A stretch of DNA of 64,000 bases, from positions 1-64,000 of the forward strand of contig CAYWPG010000010.1 of NCBI GenBank assembly GCA_964460035.1. The letters run 5' to 3'. A program made the position numbers and the translations under genes. Positions 17,366-26,035 of this stretch are shown here, piece by piece. The notes under the pieces were generated by a model. That model was not told where the DNA came from. It ran no database searches and saw only the letters and a program-made list of their open reading frames with translations. Each line of letters starts with the position of its first letter. The first letter of the stretch is position 1. Origin of the DNA: CAYWPG01 sp964460035. GTDB taxonomy: Bacteria; Pseudomonadota; Gammaproteobacteria; Nitrococcales; AK92.

Positions 17366-19015
17366 ATGAGCTATCAGGTCCTGGCGCGCAAGTGGCGTCC
17401 ACGTACATTCGCCGAGATGGTGGGCCAGGAGCATGTGCTCCAGGCCCTGGTTAACGGGCTGGACAGCGGTCGGCTGCATCATGCCTATCTCTTTACGGGT
17501 ACCCGAGGCGTCGGTAAGACGACCCTGGCGCGCATCATCGCCAAGTGCCTGAACTGCGAGCAGGGAGTCAGCGCGCAGCCGTGCGGCGAATGCAGCGCCT
17601 GCCAGGAAATCGCCCAGGGGCGCTTCGTCGATCTGATCGAGGTGGACGCCGCTTCGCGCACCAAGGTCGAAGACACCCGCGACCTGCTGGACAATGTCCA
17701 GTACGCGCCCACGCGTGGCCGATACAAGGTCTACCTGATCGACGAGATTCACATGCTCTCCAGCCACAGCTTCAATGCGCTGCTGAAAACGCTGGAAGAG
17801 CCGCCGCCGCATGTCAAATTCCTGCTGGCCACCACTGATCCGCAAAAGATCCCGGTGACCATCCTCTCGCGCTGCCTGCAGTTCAATCTGAAGCGGCTCG
17901 CGCCGTCGCTGATCGCGCAGCACCTCCAGCACATTCTCGAGCAGGAAAACATCGCGTTCGAGCCGGGCGCGTTGACCATCCTGGCTCAGGCCGCGGACGG
18001 CAGTATGCGCGACGCGCTCAGCTTGCTGGATCAGGCCATCGCATTCGGCGCTGGCGCCGTACGCGAGGCGGAAACCCGTAGCATGCTGGGCAGCATAGGG
18101 CGCGAGTTCCTGTTCGATCTGCTGGAAGCGGTGGCGGACGAGGACGGTGCGGCGGCCTTGCAGGTGATCGAGCGCATGGCAGCCGAAACGCCGGATTTTG
18201 GCGATGCGCTGGCAGAGCTGCTCAGCGTGCTGCACACGCTGGCGCTGGCGCAGACGATCCCGGCCAGTGTCGGCGAGGATACGCCCCAGCGCGAGCGCTT
18301 GTTGGCCCTGGCCCGGCGTTTGGGTCGGGAGGACGTGCAACTCTACTATCAGATCGCCCTGATCGGGCGGCGCGATTTGCCTTTGGCGCCGGATCCGCGC
18401 ATGGGCTTCGAGATGATCGTTCTGCGAATGCTGGCATTCCGGCCCGCGTCGGGTACGGCACAAACGGCGCCGGCACCGGCGAAACCGCAGCCGGCGCCGC
18501 GGCATTCGCCAGCCAGTCCTGAGCCGCCCGCGACCCAGACGCCCGCAGCTCCCCCTGGCGCTGCTCCTGCTGGCGCCTCGCCCGTTGATGTGCCGCCGGT
18601 CGAGCGTTCGCAAGCTGCGGCTTCGGCAGCGTCCGGTAACGAGGCGTGGCTCGATCTGATCGAGCAGCTCGGACTTAAAGGGCCCACGCGGGCGCTGGCC
18701 ATGCAGTGCGAACTGGTGAGCCATGCCGAAGGCAAGGTTACGCTGCGTTTGGACCCTGGCGACCAGCATTTGCGCAACGAGGCCTTGGAGCAGCGTCTGG
18801 CGCAGGCGCTGGGACGGCACTTTGGCGAATCGCTGCAGCTGGTGATCGAGATGGAAGCGCCGAAGGGCGATATTCCCGCCGCGATCGCGCAGCAGCGCGC
18901 GGCGCTGCGGCAGCAGGCCGCCGTGGAAACGATCAATCGGGACCCCAACATCGCCGCTATGCGGGAGGTGTTCGGGGCTGAAATAATCAGCGGTTCTATC
19001 GAACCCATAGACTGA
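17366..19015 (+). CDS. dnaX: DNA polymerase III subunits gamma/tau
   Basis: A 549-aa clamp-loader ATPase. It begins MSYQVLARKWRPRTFAEMVGQ, the family N-terminus, which fixes the start at 17366. Walker A is GTRGVGKTT, a four-cysteine zinc site follows (CLNCEQ, PCGECSAC), Walker B is VYLIDEIH and the SRC motif is ILSRCLQF. A Pro/Ala-rich linker (about 410-475) leads to the tau C-terminal domain (about 485-549), which binds the alpha subunit. I saw no A-AAA-AAG slippery site, so production of a separate gamma by the E. coli mechanism is not supported. It heads the dnaX-ybaB-recR operon. Confidence 0.97.
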   Translation: MSYQVLARKWRPRTFAEMVGQEHVLQALVNGLDSGRLHHAYLFTGTRGVGKTTLARIIAKCLNCEQGVSAQPCGECSACQEIAQGRFVDLIEVDAASRTKVEDTRDLLDNVQYAPTRGRYKVYLIDEIHMLSSHSFNALLKTLEEPPPHVKFLLATTDPQKIPVTILSRCLQFNLKRLAPSLIAQHLQHILEQENIAFEPGALTILAQAADGSMRDALSLLDQAIAFGAGAVREAETRSMLGSIGREFLFDLLEAVADEDGAAALQVIERMAAETPDFGDALAELLSVLHTLALAQTIPASVGEDTPQRERLLALARRLGREDVQLYYQIALIGRRDLPLAPDPRMGFEMIVLRMLAFRPASGTAQTAPAPAKPQPAPRHSPASPEPPATQTPAAPPGAAPAGASPVDVPPVERSQAAASAASGNEAWLDLIEQLGLKGPTRALAMQCELVSHAEGKVTLRLDPGDQHLRNEALEQRLAQALGRHFGESLQLVIEMEAPKGDIPAAIAQQRAALRQQAAVETINRDPNIAAMREVFGAEIISGSIEPID

Positions 19016-19057
19016 CGGAGCGCCCCGCGCGGGGCACCAATCACGAGGAGCGGGACC

Positions 19058-19381
19058 ATGAAGGGTGGCTTGGGCAACCTGATGAAGCAGGCGCAGAAGC
19101 TGCAGGCGGATATGCAGCGGGCGCAGGAAGAGATCGCCAATATGGAAGTGACCGGCGAAGCCGGAGGCGGGATGGTGTCGGTGCTCATGACGGGGCGGCA
19201 CGAGGTGCGCCGCGTGACCATCGATCCCGGCCTGTTCGAGGACGATAAGGAGATGATCGAGGATCTGGTCGCCGCAGCGGTGAACGACGCCGTGCGCAAG
19301 GTCGAGCAGGAAACCAAGCAGCGCATGGCCAGCATGACCGCCAACATTGGTTTGCCGCCCGGCATGAAGCTGCCGTTCTGA
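19058..19381 (+). CDS. ybaB: YbaB/EbfC nucleoid-associated protein
   Basis: A 107-aa protein starting MKGGLGNLMKQAQKLQADMQ with a long amphipathic helix, then the beta segment EVTGEAGGGMVSVLMTGRHEVRRVTIDP and a helix ending in LPPGMKLPF. This is the complete YbaB/EbfC family pattern at its usual length. These are dimeric, tweezer-shaped DNA-binding proteins. GAGGAGCGGGACC lies just upstream, and the gene stands between dnaX and recR as in most gammaproteobacteria. Confidence 0.96.
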   Translation: MKGGLGNLMKQAQKLQADMQRAQEEIANMEVTGEAGGGMVSVLMTGRHEVRRVTIDPGLFEDDKEMIEDLVAAAVNDAVRKVEQETKQRMASMTANIGLPPGMKLPF

Positions 19382-19397
19382 GTCGGCTGTTCGCGTA

Positions 19398-20003
19398 ATG
19401 TCGAGTACGGCATTTTCACCGGCCATAAGAAGCCTGATCGAGGCGCTGCGGTGCTTGCCCGGCGTAGGGCCCAAATCCGCGCAGCGGATGGCTTTTCATC
19501 TGCTGCAGCGCGATCGCGGGGGAGCGCGGCGCTTGGCCGAGGCGCTGCTGCAGGCGGTCGAGAAGGTCGGCGAATGTGCCGAGTGCCGGCTGCTTACCGA
19601 GCAGCCGGTATGCGAGATCTGCTCCAGCAGCCGACGTGACCGCAGTGTGCTGTGCGTCGTAGAGAATCCCGCCGATGTTTATGCCCTGGAGCAGGCGACG
19701 GGTTACGGCGGCGTTTACTTCGTTCTCATGGGGCGGCTGTCGCCGCTGGACGGAATCGGTCCGCGCGAACTCGGCCTGGATCGGCTGGACGCGCGGCTGG
19801 CCGGTGGCGAAGTCAAGGAAGTTATTCTAGCGACCAATCCGACGGTGGAAGGGGAGGCCACGGCTCAGTACATAGCCGAGATGGGACGCGAGCACGGTCT
19901 GACGGTCACGCGCATTGCCCACGGGGTGCCGCTGGGGGGCGAGTTGGAGTACGTGGACAGCGGGACGCTGTCGCACGCCTTTCAGGGACGGCGCAAATAC
20001 TAG
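19398..20003 (+). CDS. recR: Recombination mediator RecR
   Basis: A 201-aa protein. It has an N-terminal helix-hairpin-helix (LRCLPGVGPKSAQRMAFHLL), a four-cysteine zinc finger (CAECRLL and CEICSS), and a Toprim domain (VCVVENPADVYALE, then ATNPTVEGEATA). RecR acts with RecO and RecF to load RecA on gapped DNA. Length and domain order are normal. The start lies 16 nt after ybaB. Confidence 0.97.
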   Translation: MSSTAFSPAIRSLIEALRCLPGVGPKSAQRMAFHLLQRDRGGARRLAEALLQAVEKVGECAECRLLTEQPVCEICSSSRRDRSVLCVVENPADVYALEQATGYGGVYFVLMGRLSPLDGIGPRELGLDRLDARLAGGEVKEVILATNPTVEGEATAQYIAEMGREHGLTVTRIAHGVPLGGELEYVDSGTLSHAFQGRRKY

Positions 20004-20147
20004 AGGTTTGGTTCTCGCAGCCGATGTCCGCGCTGGGCGCTTGCGCGGCCGGGCTCGTTATAAGCGAGGCAGTAATACTGCTGGGGGGGATTCGGCTGGA
20101 AGTGCAGTCGAATGAGAACCCCCGCGGCTTAGCATAAGGGGGCCAGG

Positions 20148-20492
20148 ATGGACGATTGCATTTTCTGTAAAATCGCCGCCGGCGAGGTTGCCGCGCAGGT
20201 CGTGTTGGAAACCGATCATACCGTCGCGTTTCGCGATCTCAATCCCCAGGCGCCGACGCATGTTCTGGTCGTTCCCAAACGCCATATTCCCACTGTTAAC
20301 GACCTTGGCCCGGCCGACCAGGAACTGGTCGGCGAGATGTATCTGGCCGCGCAGGCCGTGGCGGCAAAGGAAGGGATAGCTGCAGGCGGTTACCGGACGG
20401 TGATGAACTGCGGGGAGGACGCGGGTCAGACGGTATTCCACCTCCACCTGCATGTGCTGGGCGGTCGCGCGCTTGGCTGGCCGCCGGGCTAG
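20148..20492 (+). CDS. hinT: HIT-family nucleotide-binding protein (HinT-like)
   Basis: A 114-aa histidine-triad protein. The opening DDCIFCKIAAGEV and the catalytic TVFHLHLHVLGG, with the H-x-H-x-H-xx triad, define the HinT branch. Such enzymes hydrolyse phosphoramidates of adenosine or guanosine, including aminoacyl-AMP side products. GGGGGCCAGG precedes the start. It follows recR after a 144-nt gap with no recognised element. Confidence 0.93.
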   Translation: MDDCIFCKIAAGEVAAQVVLETDHTVAFRDLNPQAPTHVLVVPKRHIPTVNDLGPADQELVGEMYLAAQAVAAKEGIAAGGYRTVMNCGEDAGQTVFHLHLHVLGGRALGWPPG

Positions 20493-20557
20493 CGGATCGC
20501 GGGGGGCGCTGGGGCGCGTTGCCGCAGGGCTTGCCGCGCCCTGGCGTTCACAGCCGG

Positions 20558-21454
20558 TCAGTAGGATTCCCGCTCTTCGGCGGCAACGATGGCCCGGTAG
20601 CTTGCCAGTCGTGCCGGGGCTATGTGTCCTTCGCGGCTAGCCTGCTCTACCGCGCAGCCCGGCTCGTTGATGTGCTGACAGTTGCCGAAGCGGCACTGCT
20701 CGATGAAGGGCCGGAACTCTCGGAAGCCGTCGGCGATCTGCTGCGGCGTGAGGTGGCCCAGGCGGAGCGTGCGTATGCCGGGCGAATCGATCAGTTCGCC
20801 GCCGTCAGGCAGGTGATACAGCGTGGTTTCCGTAGTCGTATGCCGCCCCAGACCGCTGGCATGAGAGAGCTCGCCGATGCGAATTTCCCGATCCGGCAAT
20901 AAGGTTTTGACCAGCGAGGACTTGCCCACCCCCGATTGGCCTACCAGCACGCTAGTGCCATTGCTGAGCAGCTCCTTGAGCGTCCCCACACCTTCGCCTG
21001 TCTGATTGCTGCCGATAACGACTGGGTAGCCCAGCGCTACGTAGTCCGCGAGCTGCCCTTGCAGCCGTTGCCGTTCGTCGTCGGTCAGCAGATCGCTTTT
21101 GCCCAGCCAGAGGCCGGCGTCGATCTCCAGGCTCGCCGCCAGGACCAGGTAGCGGTCGATCAGCTCGCGCGTAAAACCCGGCTCGCTGGCGATCACCACC
21201 ACTATCAGGTCTATGTTGGCGGCTAGCGGCCGCAGCTTGGCCCGGTAATCGGGGCGTGCGAGCACATTGCGACGCGGTTTGATCTGTTCGATTACGCCGT
21301 CGCTCTCGCTGGTGCGCCGCCAGCGGACATAGTCGCCGCAGACGGGACGGCCGACCGTGCGGCGCAGGTTGCAGCGCCACAGCTCGCCCTGCGCTTCGAC
21401 AACGGCTTCTTTACCGTAGCTGATAACGACGCGGCCGGCCTGAGTTTCGTTCAT
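20558..21454 (-). CDS. rsgA: Ribosome small-subunit GTPase A
   Basis: A 298-aa circularly permuted GTPase. An N-terminal OB domain (about 1-70) is followed by G4, then G1 GQSGVGKSSL, G3 DSPGI, and a C-terminal zinc site (CRFGNCQHINEPGC). RsgA proofreads late 30S maturation. The G4 element, usually NKxD, reads GKSD here (WLGKSDLL); the codon is clearly GGC. Loss of the Asn that reads the guanine base is odd and could weaken specificity. A GTG at 21478 in frame could add eight residues. It is divergent to orn, with the starts 89 nt apart. Confidence 0.93.
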   Translation of the reverse strand: MNETQAGRVVISYGKEAVVEAQGELWRCNLRRTVGRPVCGDYVRWRRTSESDGVIEQIKPRRNVLARPDYRAKLRPLAANIDLIVVVIASEPGFTRELIDRYLVLAASLEIDAGLWLGKSDLLTDDERQRLQGQLADYVALGYPVVIGSNQTGEGVGTLKELLSNGTSVLVGQSGVGKSSLVKTLLPDREIRIGELSHASGLGRHTTTETTLYHLPDGGELIDSPGIRTLRLGHLTPQQIADGFREFRPFIEQCRFGNCQHINEPGCAVEQASREGHIAPARLASYRAIVAAEERESY

Positions 21455-21542
21455 TACGGAGGTGCTGCCAGTGATCACGGTCGGCAGGCAGCATAGCCTC
21501 TGCTAGAATCGCGGACAACTGTAACCAGGGGACCGGCGAGAG

Positions 21543-22103
21543 ATGACCCAATCGGCAGACAACTTGATCTGGATCGACCTCGAGATGACGGGGTTGGACA
21601 CGGACCGCGACCGAATCATCGAGATCGCTACGGTGGTGACGGACTCGGATCTGAACATCATCGCCGAAGGCCCTGTGCTGGCTATACATCAGAGTGACGA
21701 GGTCCTGGCGGGCATGGATGAGTGGAACACCAATCAGCACGGCCGCTCGGGACTGACCCAACGTGTGCGCGAGAGTCGCATAGACGAAGCGCAGGCCGAA
21801 GCGCTCACGCTGGAGTTTCTCCGGCAGTACGTGCCGCCCAAGACCTCGCCGATGTGCGGCAACAGTATCTGCCAGGATAGGCGCTTTCTGCACCGCTGCA
21901 TGCCAGAGCTGGAGCAGTACTTTCACTACCGCCACATTGATGTGAGCACCATCAAGGAGCTGATGAAGCGCTGGGCGCCGCAGCTGCTCACGGGTTTCAG
22001 CAAGAAAGGGACCCATCTGGCGCTGGACGATATCAAGGAGTCCATAGAGGAGCTGCGCTTCTACCGCGAGCAGTTCTTCAAGATTCCGCTGGCTGGACTT
22101 TGA
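21543..22103 (+). CDS. orn: Oligoribonuclease
   Basis: A 186-aa DEDDh 3'-5' exonuclease. The Exo I motif is WIDLEMTGLD, and HIDVSTIKEL and GTHLALDDIKESI provide the remaining acidic residues and the catalytic histidine. It degrades two- to five-nucleotide RNA and pGpG, clearing the end products of RNA decay and c-di-GMP turnover. It is usually essential in gammaproteobacteria. Its location beside rsgA is conserved. Confidence 0.97.
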   Translation: MTQSADNLIWIDLEMTGLDTDRDRIIEIATVVTDSDLNIIAEGPVLAIHQSDEVLAGMDEWNTNQHGRSGLTQRVRESRIDEAQAEALTLEFLRQYVPPKTSPMCGNSICQDRRFLHRCMPELEQYFHYRHIDVSTIKELMKRWAPQLLTGFSKKGTHLALDDIKESIEELRFYREQFFKIPLAGL

Positions 22104-22242
22104 CAGGGTTAAGAATGGTGTCCGTGCGCGGGCCTGGACAGGGGCGCATAGACCGGCCCTAGCGCTGGGCCGCAACGGATGCCGCTCTGAGGCGTGCAGT
22201 GCCGCCGGCGTTTCGCAGGCAGCACTGCCTCCTAAGTTGTGT

Positions 22243-23373
22243 TTACCGCTTGCCCGCCCGGCGGACCACCACGCTGCCAGCCGAATAGCCGGCACCGAAC
22301 GAGCAGATCACGCCCAGATCGCCTTCCTGCAAGTCCTCATGATGCAGGTGGAAGGCGATGATCGAGCCTGCCGAGCTGGTGTTGGCGAAGCGGTCGAGAA
22401 TGATCGGCGCCTCTTCGGGTTCGGGCACCCGGCCCAGCACACGCTTGGCGATCAGCTCGTTCATGTTGATATTGGCCTGATGCAGCCATAGGCGGCGCAG
22501 CTCGGACGGTTCAAGCTTCAGCTCCGCTAGGTGCGAGAGGATCAGCTCCTGTACCATGGGCACCACTTCCTTGAACACCTTGCGTCCTTGCTGACGGAAC
22601 AGCAGCGCTTCGGGCGGGGCCGGCGGGGTCAAGGTGCGGTTGAGAAAGCCCGAGTCGTTACGGATGTTGTTGGAGAACTGCGTTTTGAGCTGGGTGCCCA
22701 GAATCTCGAACGCATTGTCTGTGGCCAGCGTCTGCTCGCGCTCGACCACCATGGCGGTGCAGGCATCGCCGAAGATGAAGTGGCTGTCGCGATCGCGGAA
22801 GTTCAGGTGTCCCGAGCAGATCTCCGGGCTGATCACCAGCGCGGCGCGCGCGTGTCCCCTGGCGATGGTATCGGCAGCCATCTGCAAGCCGAACGTGGCC
22901 GACGAGCAGGCTACGTTCATGTCGAAGGCAAAGCCGCCAATCCCTAGCGCCGCCTGAACTTCTACCGCAACGGCCGGATAGGCGCGCTGCAGGTTCGAGC
23001 AGGCTACGATCACGGCGTCGATGTCCTCAGGCCGCTTGCCGGCGCGCTCCATGGCTTCGCGTGCGGCTATCACCGACATCTCGCACTGAATAGACGGCTG
23101 GTCCGGCGTGCGATAGGCCAGCCGTGGGTGCATGACTTGTGGGTCGAGAATGCCGGCCTTGTCCATGACATAGCGGCTGCGAATGCCTGATGCCTTGACG
23201 ATGAACTCCTCGCTGGAGTGCTGTATTGGGGCCGTTCGGCCGGCTTCTATGTCCGCGGCGTGAGCGGCATTGAAAGCATCGGCGTACTGGTTGAACGCGG
23301 CAACGAGCTCGGCGTTGGAGATGGACTCCGGAGGGGTGAATAGTCCGCTGCCGCTGATGTAGATCGAAGTCAC
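22243..23373 (-). CDS. Beta-ketoacyl-ACP synthase III-like protein
   Basis: A 376-aa thiolase-fold enzyme of the FabH branch. The nucleophile is C156 (DMNVACSSATFGLQ), the histidine lies in WLHQANINM, and the asparagine in FANTSSAGS. The N-terminus (SGSGLFTPPESISNAELV) and an insertion near 35-60 match the group of Pseudomonas PA3286-like proteins, reported to prime fatty-acid synthesis from medium-chain acyl-CoA. That subgroup placement is from memory. The start is GTG with GGGAGC upstream. It ends 140 nt from orn (convergent) and is divergent to the thioesterase operon. Confidence 0.85.
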   Translation of the reverse strand: MTSIYISGSGLFTPPESISNAELVAAFNQYADAFNAAHAADIEAGRTAPIQHSSEEFIVKASGIRSRYVMDKAGILDPQVMHPRLAYRTPDQPSIQCEMSVIAAREAMERAGKRPEDIDAVIVACSNLQRAYPAVAVEVQAALGIGGFAFDMNVACSSATFGLQMAADTIARGHARAALVISPEICSGHLNFRDRDSHFIFGDACTAMVVEREQTLATDNAFEILGTQLKTQFSNNIRNDSGFLNRTLTPPAPPEALLFRQQGRKVFKEVVPMVQELILSHLAELKLEPSELRRLWLHQANINMNELIAKRVLGRVPEPEEAPIILDRFANTSSAGSIIAFHLHHEDLQEGDLGVICSFGAGYSAGSVVVRRAGKR

Positions 23374-23425
23374 GCTTAGCTCCCGCTGTATGATGGCTGA
23401 TCGTCCTCCGTAGGAGGAAAAGCTA

Positions 23426-23614
23426 ATGAACGTGCCAACACTAAGCCAGACGCAGGCGCTGCATCAAGCTGATGTGGCGTGGCGGCATGCCGTAGTGCGA
23501 CCTCTGCCTCCTCAGTTTGCGCTTGTCCCCTTGATCCAGAGTGGCGGCCGCACTAGCCTCGACGCTCTCCCGCCTACGGGCGCTGACTGGCTCTTCGACA
23601 AGGAATTGGAATGA
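23426..23614 (+). CDS. Small unknown ORF coupled to the thioesterase
   Basis: A 62-aa frame preceded by a strong AGGAGG (7 nt before the ATG). Its stop overlaps the thioesterase start by four bases (ATGA at 23611-23614). I do not recognise the protein; it has no membrane segment and a Pro/Ala-rich middle. The strong translation signal and the overlap argue for real translation, either as a small protein or as a leader that couples ribosomes onto the next gene. Confidence 0.5.
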   Translation: MNVPTLSQTQALHQADVAWRHAVVRPLPPQFALVPLIQSGGRTSLDALPPTGADWLFDKELE

Positions 23615-24069
23615 CGATTGCGACTGAGGATTCATTGAGCTGGAAGGTGACGGCACCTTACATCGAGCGCCTCCAGGTCACCGAAGCGGACATCGATGGC
23701 TTCGGACATACCAACAATGTGGTTTATCTGCGCTGGCTGCAGGACATCGCCTGGGCTCACTCCAAGGAGCTTGGCTTTTCCATAGAGGACTACCGCCGCA
23801 TAGGCTGTGGCCTGGTGGCTCGCAAGCATGAGCTGGAGTACCTCCTGCCCACCTTCGCGGGCGACGAGTTGCTGGTGGGGACATGGATCAGCGGCAATGA
23901 CGGCAAGCTGTCGGTTTACCGCGACTACCAGATTATTCGCCTGTCCGACCGCAAGACCGTATTGACGGGCAGCACGCGCTGGGTTTGTATCGACATGAAA
24001 ACCGGTAAGGCGCGCCGATTGCCGCCGGAGTTCGTGGAAGGCTACCGGCCGGTGCAGCCGGCAGCGTGA
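23611..24069 (+). CDS. Hotdog-fold acyl-CoA thioesterase
   Basis: A 152-aa 4HBT-type thioesterase. The block VTEADIDGFGHTNNVVYLRWLQDIAWAHS contains the family aspartate and the H-x-N-N core, followed by the hotdog strands. It hydrolyses acyl-CoA or aryl-CoA to the free acid; the substrate is undetermined. AAGGA precedes the start. It sits opposite a KAS III-like synthase, suggesting a shared fatty-acid role. Confidence 0.88.
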   Translation: MTIATEDSLSWKVTAPYIERLQVTEADIDGFGHTNNVVYLRWLQDIAWAHSKELGFSIEDYRRIGCGLVARKHELEYLLPTFAGDELLVGTWISGNDGKLSVYRDYQIIRLSDRKTVLTGSTRWVCIDMKTGKARRLPPEFVEGYRPVQPAA

Positions 24070-24090
24070 ACCCATGTCCGGGAGGAGCCA

Positions 24091-24633
24091 ATGCTGCGGC
24101 GACTGCTGATTGCGATAGGTATCGGGCTTGCCGGTGCGAGTCCGGCGCTCGCCGACGAGTGCCCCTCGCTGTTGCAGCACGAGCTGCGGCGGCTGCACGC
24201 CGATGAGATCGTGGATCTGTGCGCGCAGCATGCCGGCAAGGCGCTGCTGATCGTGAATACGGCCAGTTTCTGTGGCTTCACACCGCAATTCGACGGCCTG
24301 GAGCAGCTCTTCCAACGTTACCGCGAACGCGGCTTGGCGGTACTCGGTTTTCCCTCGAACGATTTTCGCCAGGAAGCGGACGATGAGGCGCGTACTGCGG
24401 AAGTCTGCCGTCTGAACTACGGGGTCAGCTTCGACATGTTCGCGCCGATAAGCGTGCGCGGCAGCGATGCGCACCCGATCTTTCGGGAGCTTGCGGCGCA
24501 GGCCGAAGCGCCGCGCTGGAATTTCCACAAGTATGTCGTGGGCCGCGACGGCCGCGTGGTCGCCAGCTTTTCATCGCGTGTCGCGCCTGGCGACGCGGCC
24601 TTGGAGGCCGCGATAGAGTCCGCGTTGCAGTAG
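24091..24633 (+). CDS. Exported glutathione-peroxidase family protein
   Basis: A 180-aa protein with a signal peptide (LLIAIGIGLAGASPALA) and a peroxidase domain. The peroxidatic cysteine C61 lies in NTASFCGFTPQFDGL. GFPSNDFRQEADD replaces the usual GFPSNQF, so the catalytic Gln is Asp here. WNFHKYVV supplies the Trp and Asn. The reductant in the periplasm is probably a thioredoxin-like protein. It lies 21 nt after the thioesterase gene, so the two are likely co-transcribed. Confidence 0.88.
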   Translation: MLRRLLIAIGIGLAGASPALADECPSLLQHELRRLHADEIVDLCAQHAGKALLIVNTASFCGFTPQFDGLEQLFQRYRERGLAVLGFPSNDFRQEADDEARTAEVCRLNYGVSFDMFAPISVRGSDAHPIFRELAAQAEAPRWNFHKYVVGRDGRVVASFSSRVAPGDAALEAAIESALQ

Positions 24634-24814
24634 CTGTCAGGGCCAATTTCGGCGCCCTATCCGGGGCCGTTCTCGAATCGCTCGAGGTTCGCGGATGCTC
24701 GGACGGCGTTCACCTGAGTTGTCGGGAAACGCTGTCATGCAAACCGCCCGCATCGCAATCGCGGCGGCGATGGCATAGAGTGTTCGCGGATTCACGAGCA
24801 GAAGAAACACCGTT

Positions 24815-25693
24815 ATGAGCATGCTTGAGTTTAGCGGTCCAACGTCTCGGACCTTTATCTCGCAGCGGCTGCGTCTGCACTATGTAGATTGGGGCAACCC
24901 GGACAAGCCGCCGTTGTTGTTGCTGCACGGGGGGCGCGATCATTGCCGCAACTGGGACTGGGTGGTGGCTGAGCTGCGCGACGACTGGCACATCATCGCC
25001 CCCGACCTGCGCGGACATGGAGATAGCCAGTGGTCGCCGGACGGCAACTACACCATGGCCGCGTACGTGTACGATTTGGCGCAGCTAATCCATCAGCTCC
25101 AGCTCGCACCGCTGACCATTGTCGGGCATTCTCTGGGAGGGAATATCGCCTTGCGCTACGCGGGGCTCTATCCGGAGAACGTGCGCAAGCTGGTGGCCAT
25201 AGAGGGCCTTGGTCCATCGCCCAAGCTGCTGGCCGAGCGCAGCAAGGAGCCGCCGGCCGAGCGCATGCGGCGCTGGATCGAAGAGCAGCGCCAACTGGCC
25301 GGTCGGCAGCCGCGCCGTTATGCCTCGATAGAAGAGGCGATTGCGCGCATGCAGGAGTCCAATCGGCACCTCACTCCGGAGCAGGCGCGGCACCTCACGG
25401 TGCATGGCATCAGCCAGAACGAGGACGGCACCTATAGCTGGAAGTTCGACAACTATGTGCGCGTCATGCCGCCTTACGAGATGACGCCGGAGATGATCCA
25501 GCAGCTGTGGGGGCGCATTAGCTGTCCTACGCTGCTGGTGTGGGGCGAGGAGAGTTGGGCGTCGAATCCGGCGGAGGATGGCCGGGTGAACTATTTCCGC
25601 AATGCTCGCGTGGCGGCTGTGGCCAATGCTGGACATTGGGTGCATCACGACCGCCTCGACGAGTTCTTGCGCTTGCTGCGCGAATTTCTGTAG
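24815..25693 (+). CDS. Alpha/beta hydrolase
   Basis: A 292-aa alpha/beta-hydrolase-fold protein. The oxyanion region is LLLHGGRDHCRNWDW, the nucleophile elbow is VGHSLGGNIALRYA, and the acid lies near LLVWGEESW. The catalytic histidine is in AGHWVHHDRLDEF. The pattern resembles haloalkane-dehalogenase-like or epoxide-hydrolase-like proteins, but the substrate is not assignable. Ribosome-binding sequence before the ATG is weak. There is no signal peptide. Confidence 0.88.
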   Translation: MSMLEFSGPTSRTFISQRLRLHYVDWGNPDKPPLLLLHGGRDHCRNWDWVVAELRDDWHIIAPDLRGHGDSQWSPDGNYTMAAYVYDLAQLIHQLQLAPLTIVGHSLGGNIALRYAGLYPENVRKLVAIEGLGPSPKLLAERSKEPPAERMRRWIEEQRQLAGRQPRRYASIEEAIARMQESNRHLTPEQARHLTVHGISQNEDGTYSWKFDNYVRVMPPYEMTPEMIQQLWGRISCPTLLVWGEESWASNPAEDGRVNYFRNARVAAVANAGHWVHHDRLDEFLRLLREFL

Positions 25694-26035
25694 ATCGTGG
25701 GCTTATGCGCCCGAGCGGACGCCGAACCGTGCTTGGCACTGGCGCGCGGGACGGAACGATCTTCATATGTTCTTGACGGCGCTGGCTACGCCAGCGCCGT
25801 CAAGCCCTAGCTGTGTAAACCCGCCAGGTTGTTGTTTTGGGAGCCGACCCGTGGCAGCGGCCCTCGAAGAACGGGGTTGCTTGTACCCCCAATGCCCCGC
25901 GTCAGCCCAAATGAGCAAGCTGTTGAAGAATCACGCCTAGCGCGATTGTTTGCGGCTTCCCGGGAAGCCGATACGGCGTATTGTCAGCGCTGTCGCTTGC
26001 CCCGATGTAGATCGGCTAGAGCAGGGGAGAGCCCA
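25694..26035. other. Gap of about 340 nt with a hairpin
   Basis: Apart from the long perfect hairpin at 25772-25804, I see no gene. The open frame that runs into the SPW gene from 25829 has no ribosome binding site and is not protein-like before 26036. Confidence 0.5.
25772..25804. terminator. 15-bp perfect hairpin, probable terminator
   Basis: CTTGACGGCGCTGGC and GCCAGCGCCGTCAAG are exact reverse complements around a 3-nt loop. No T tract follows on either strand, so it is either a Rho-assisted stop for the hydrolase gene or an RNA stabiliser. Confidence 0.5.

Noticed and set aside
17366..19015. Programmed frameshift producing gamma from dnaX
   Set aside because: No A-AAA-AAG-type slippery sequence or following hairpin was seen in the linker region.
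17351..19474. Long antisense frame (707 codons) opposite dnaX and ybaB
   Set aside because: The plus strand encodes unmistakable DnaX, YbaB and RecR; the antisense protein has low-complexity His/Arg-rich composition.
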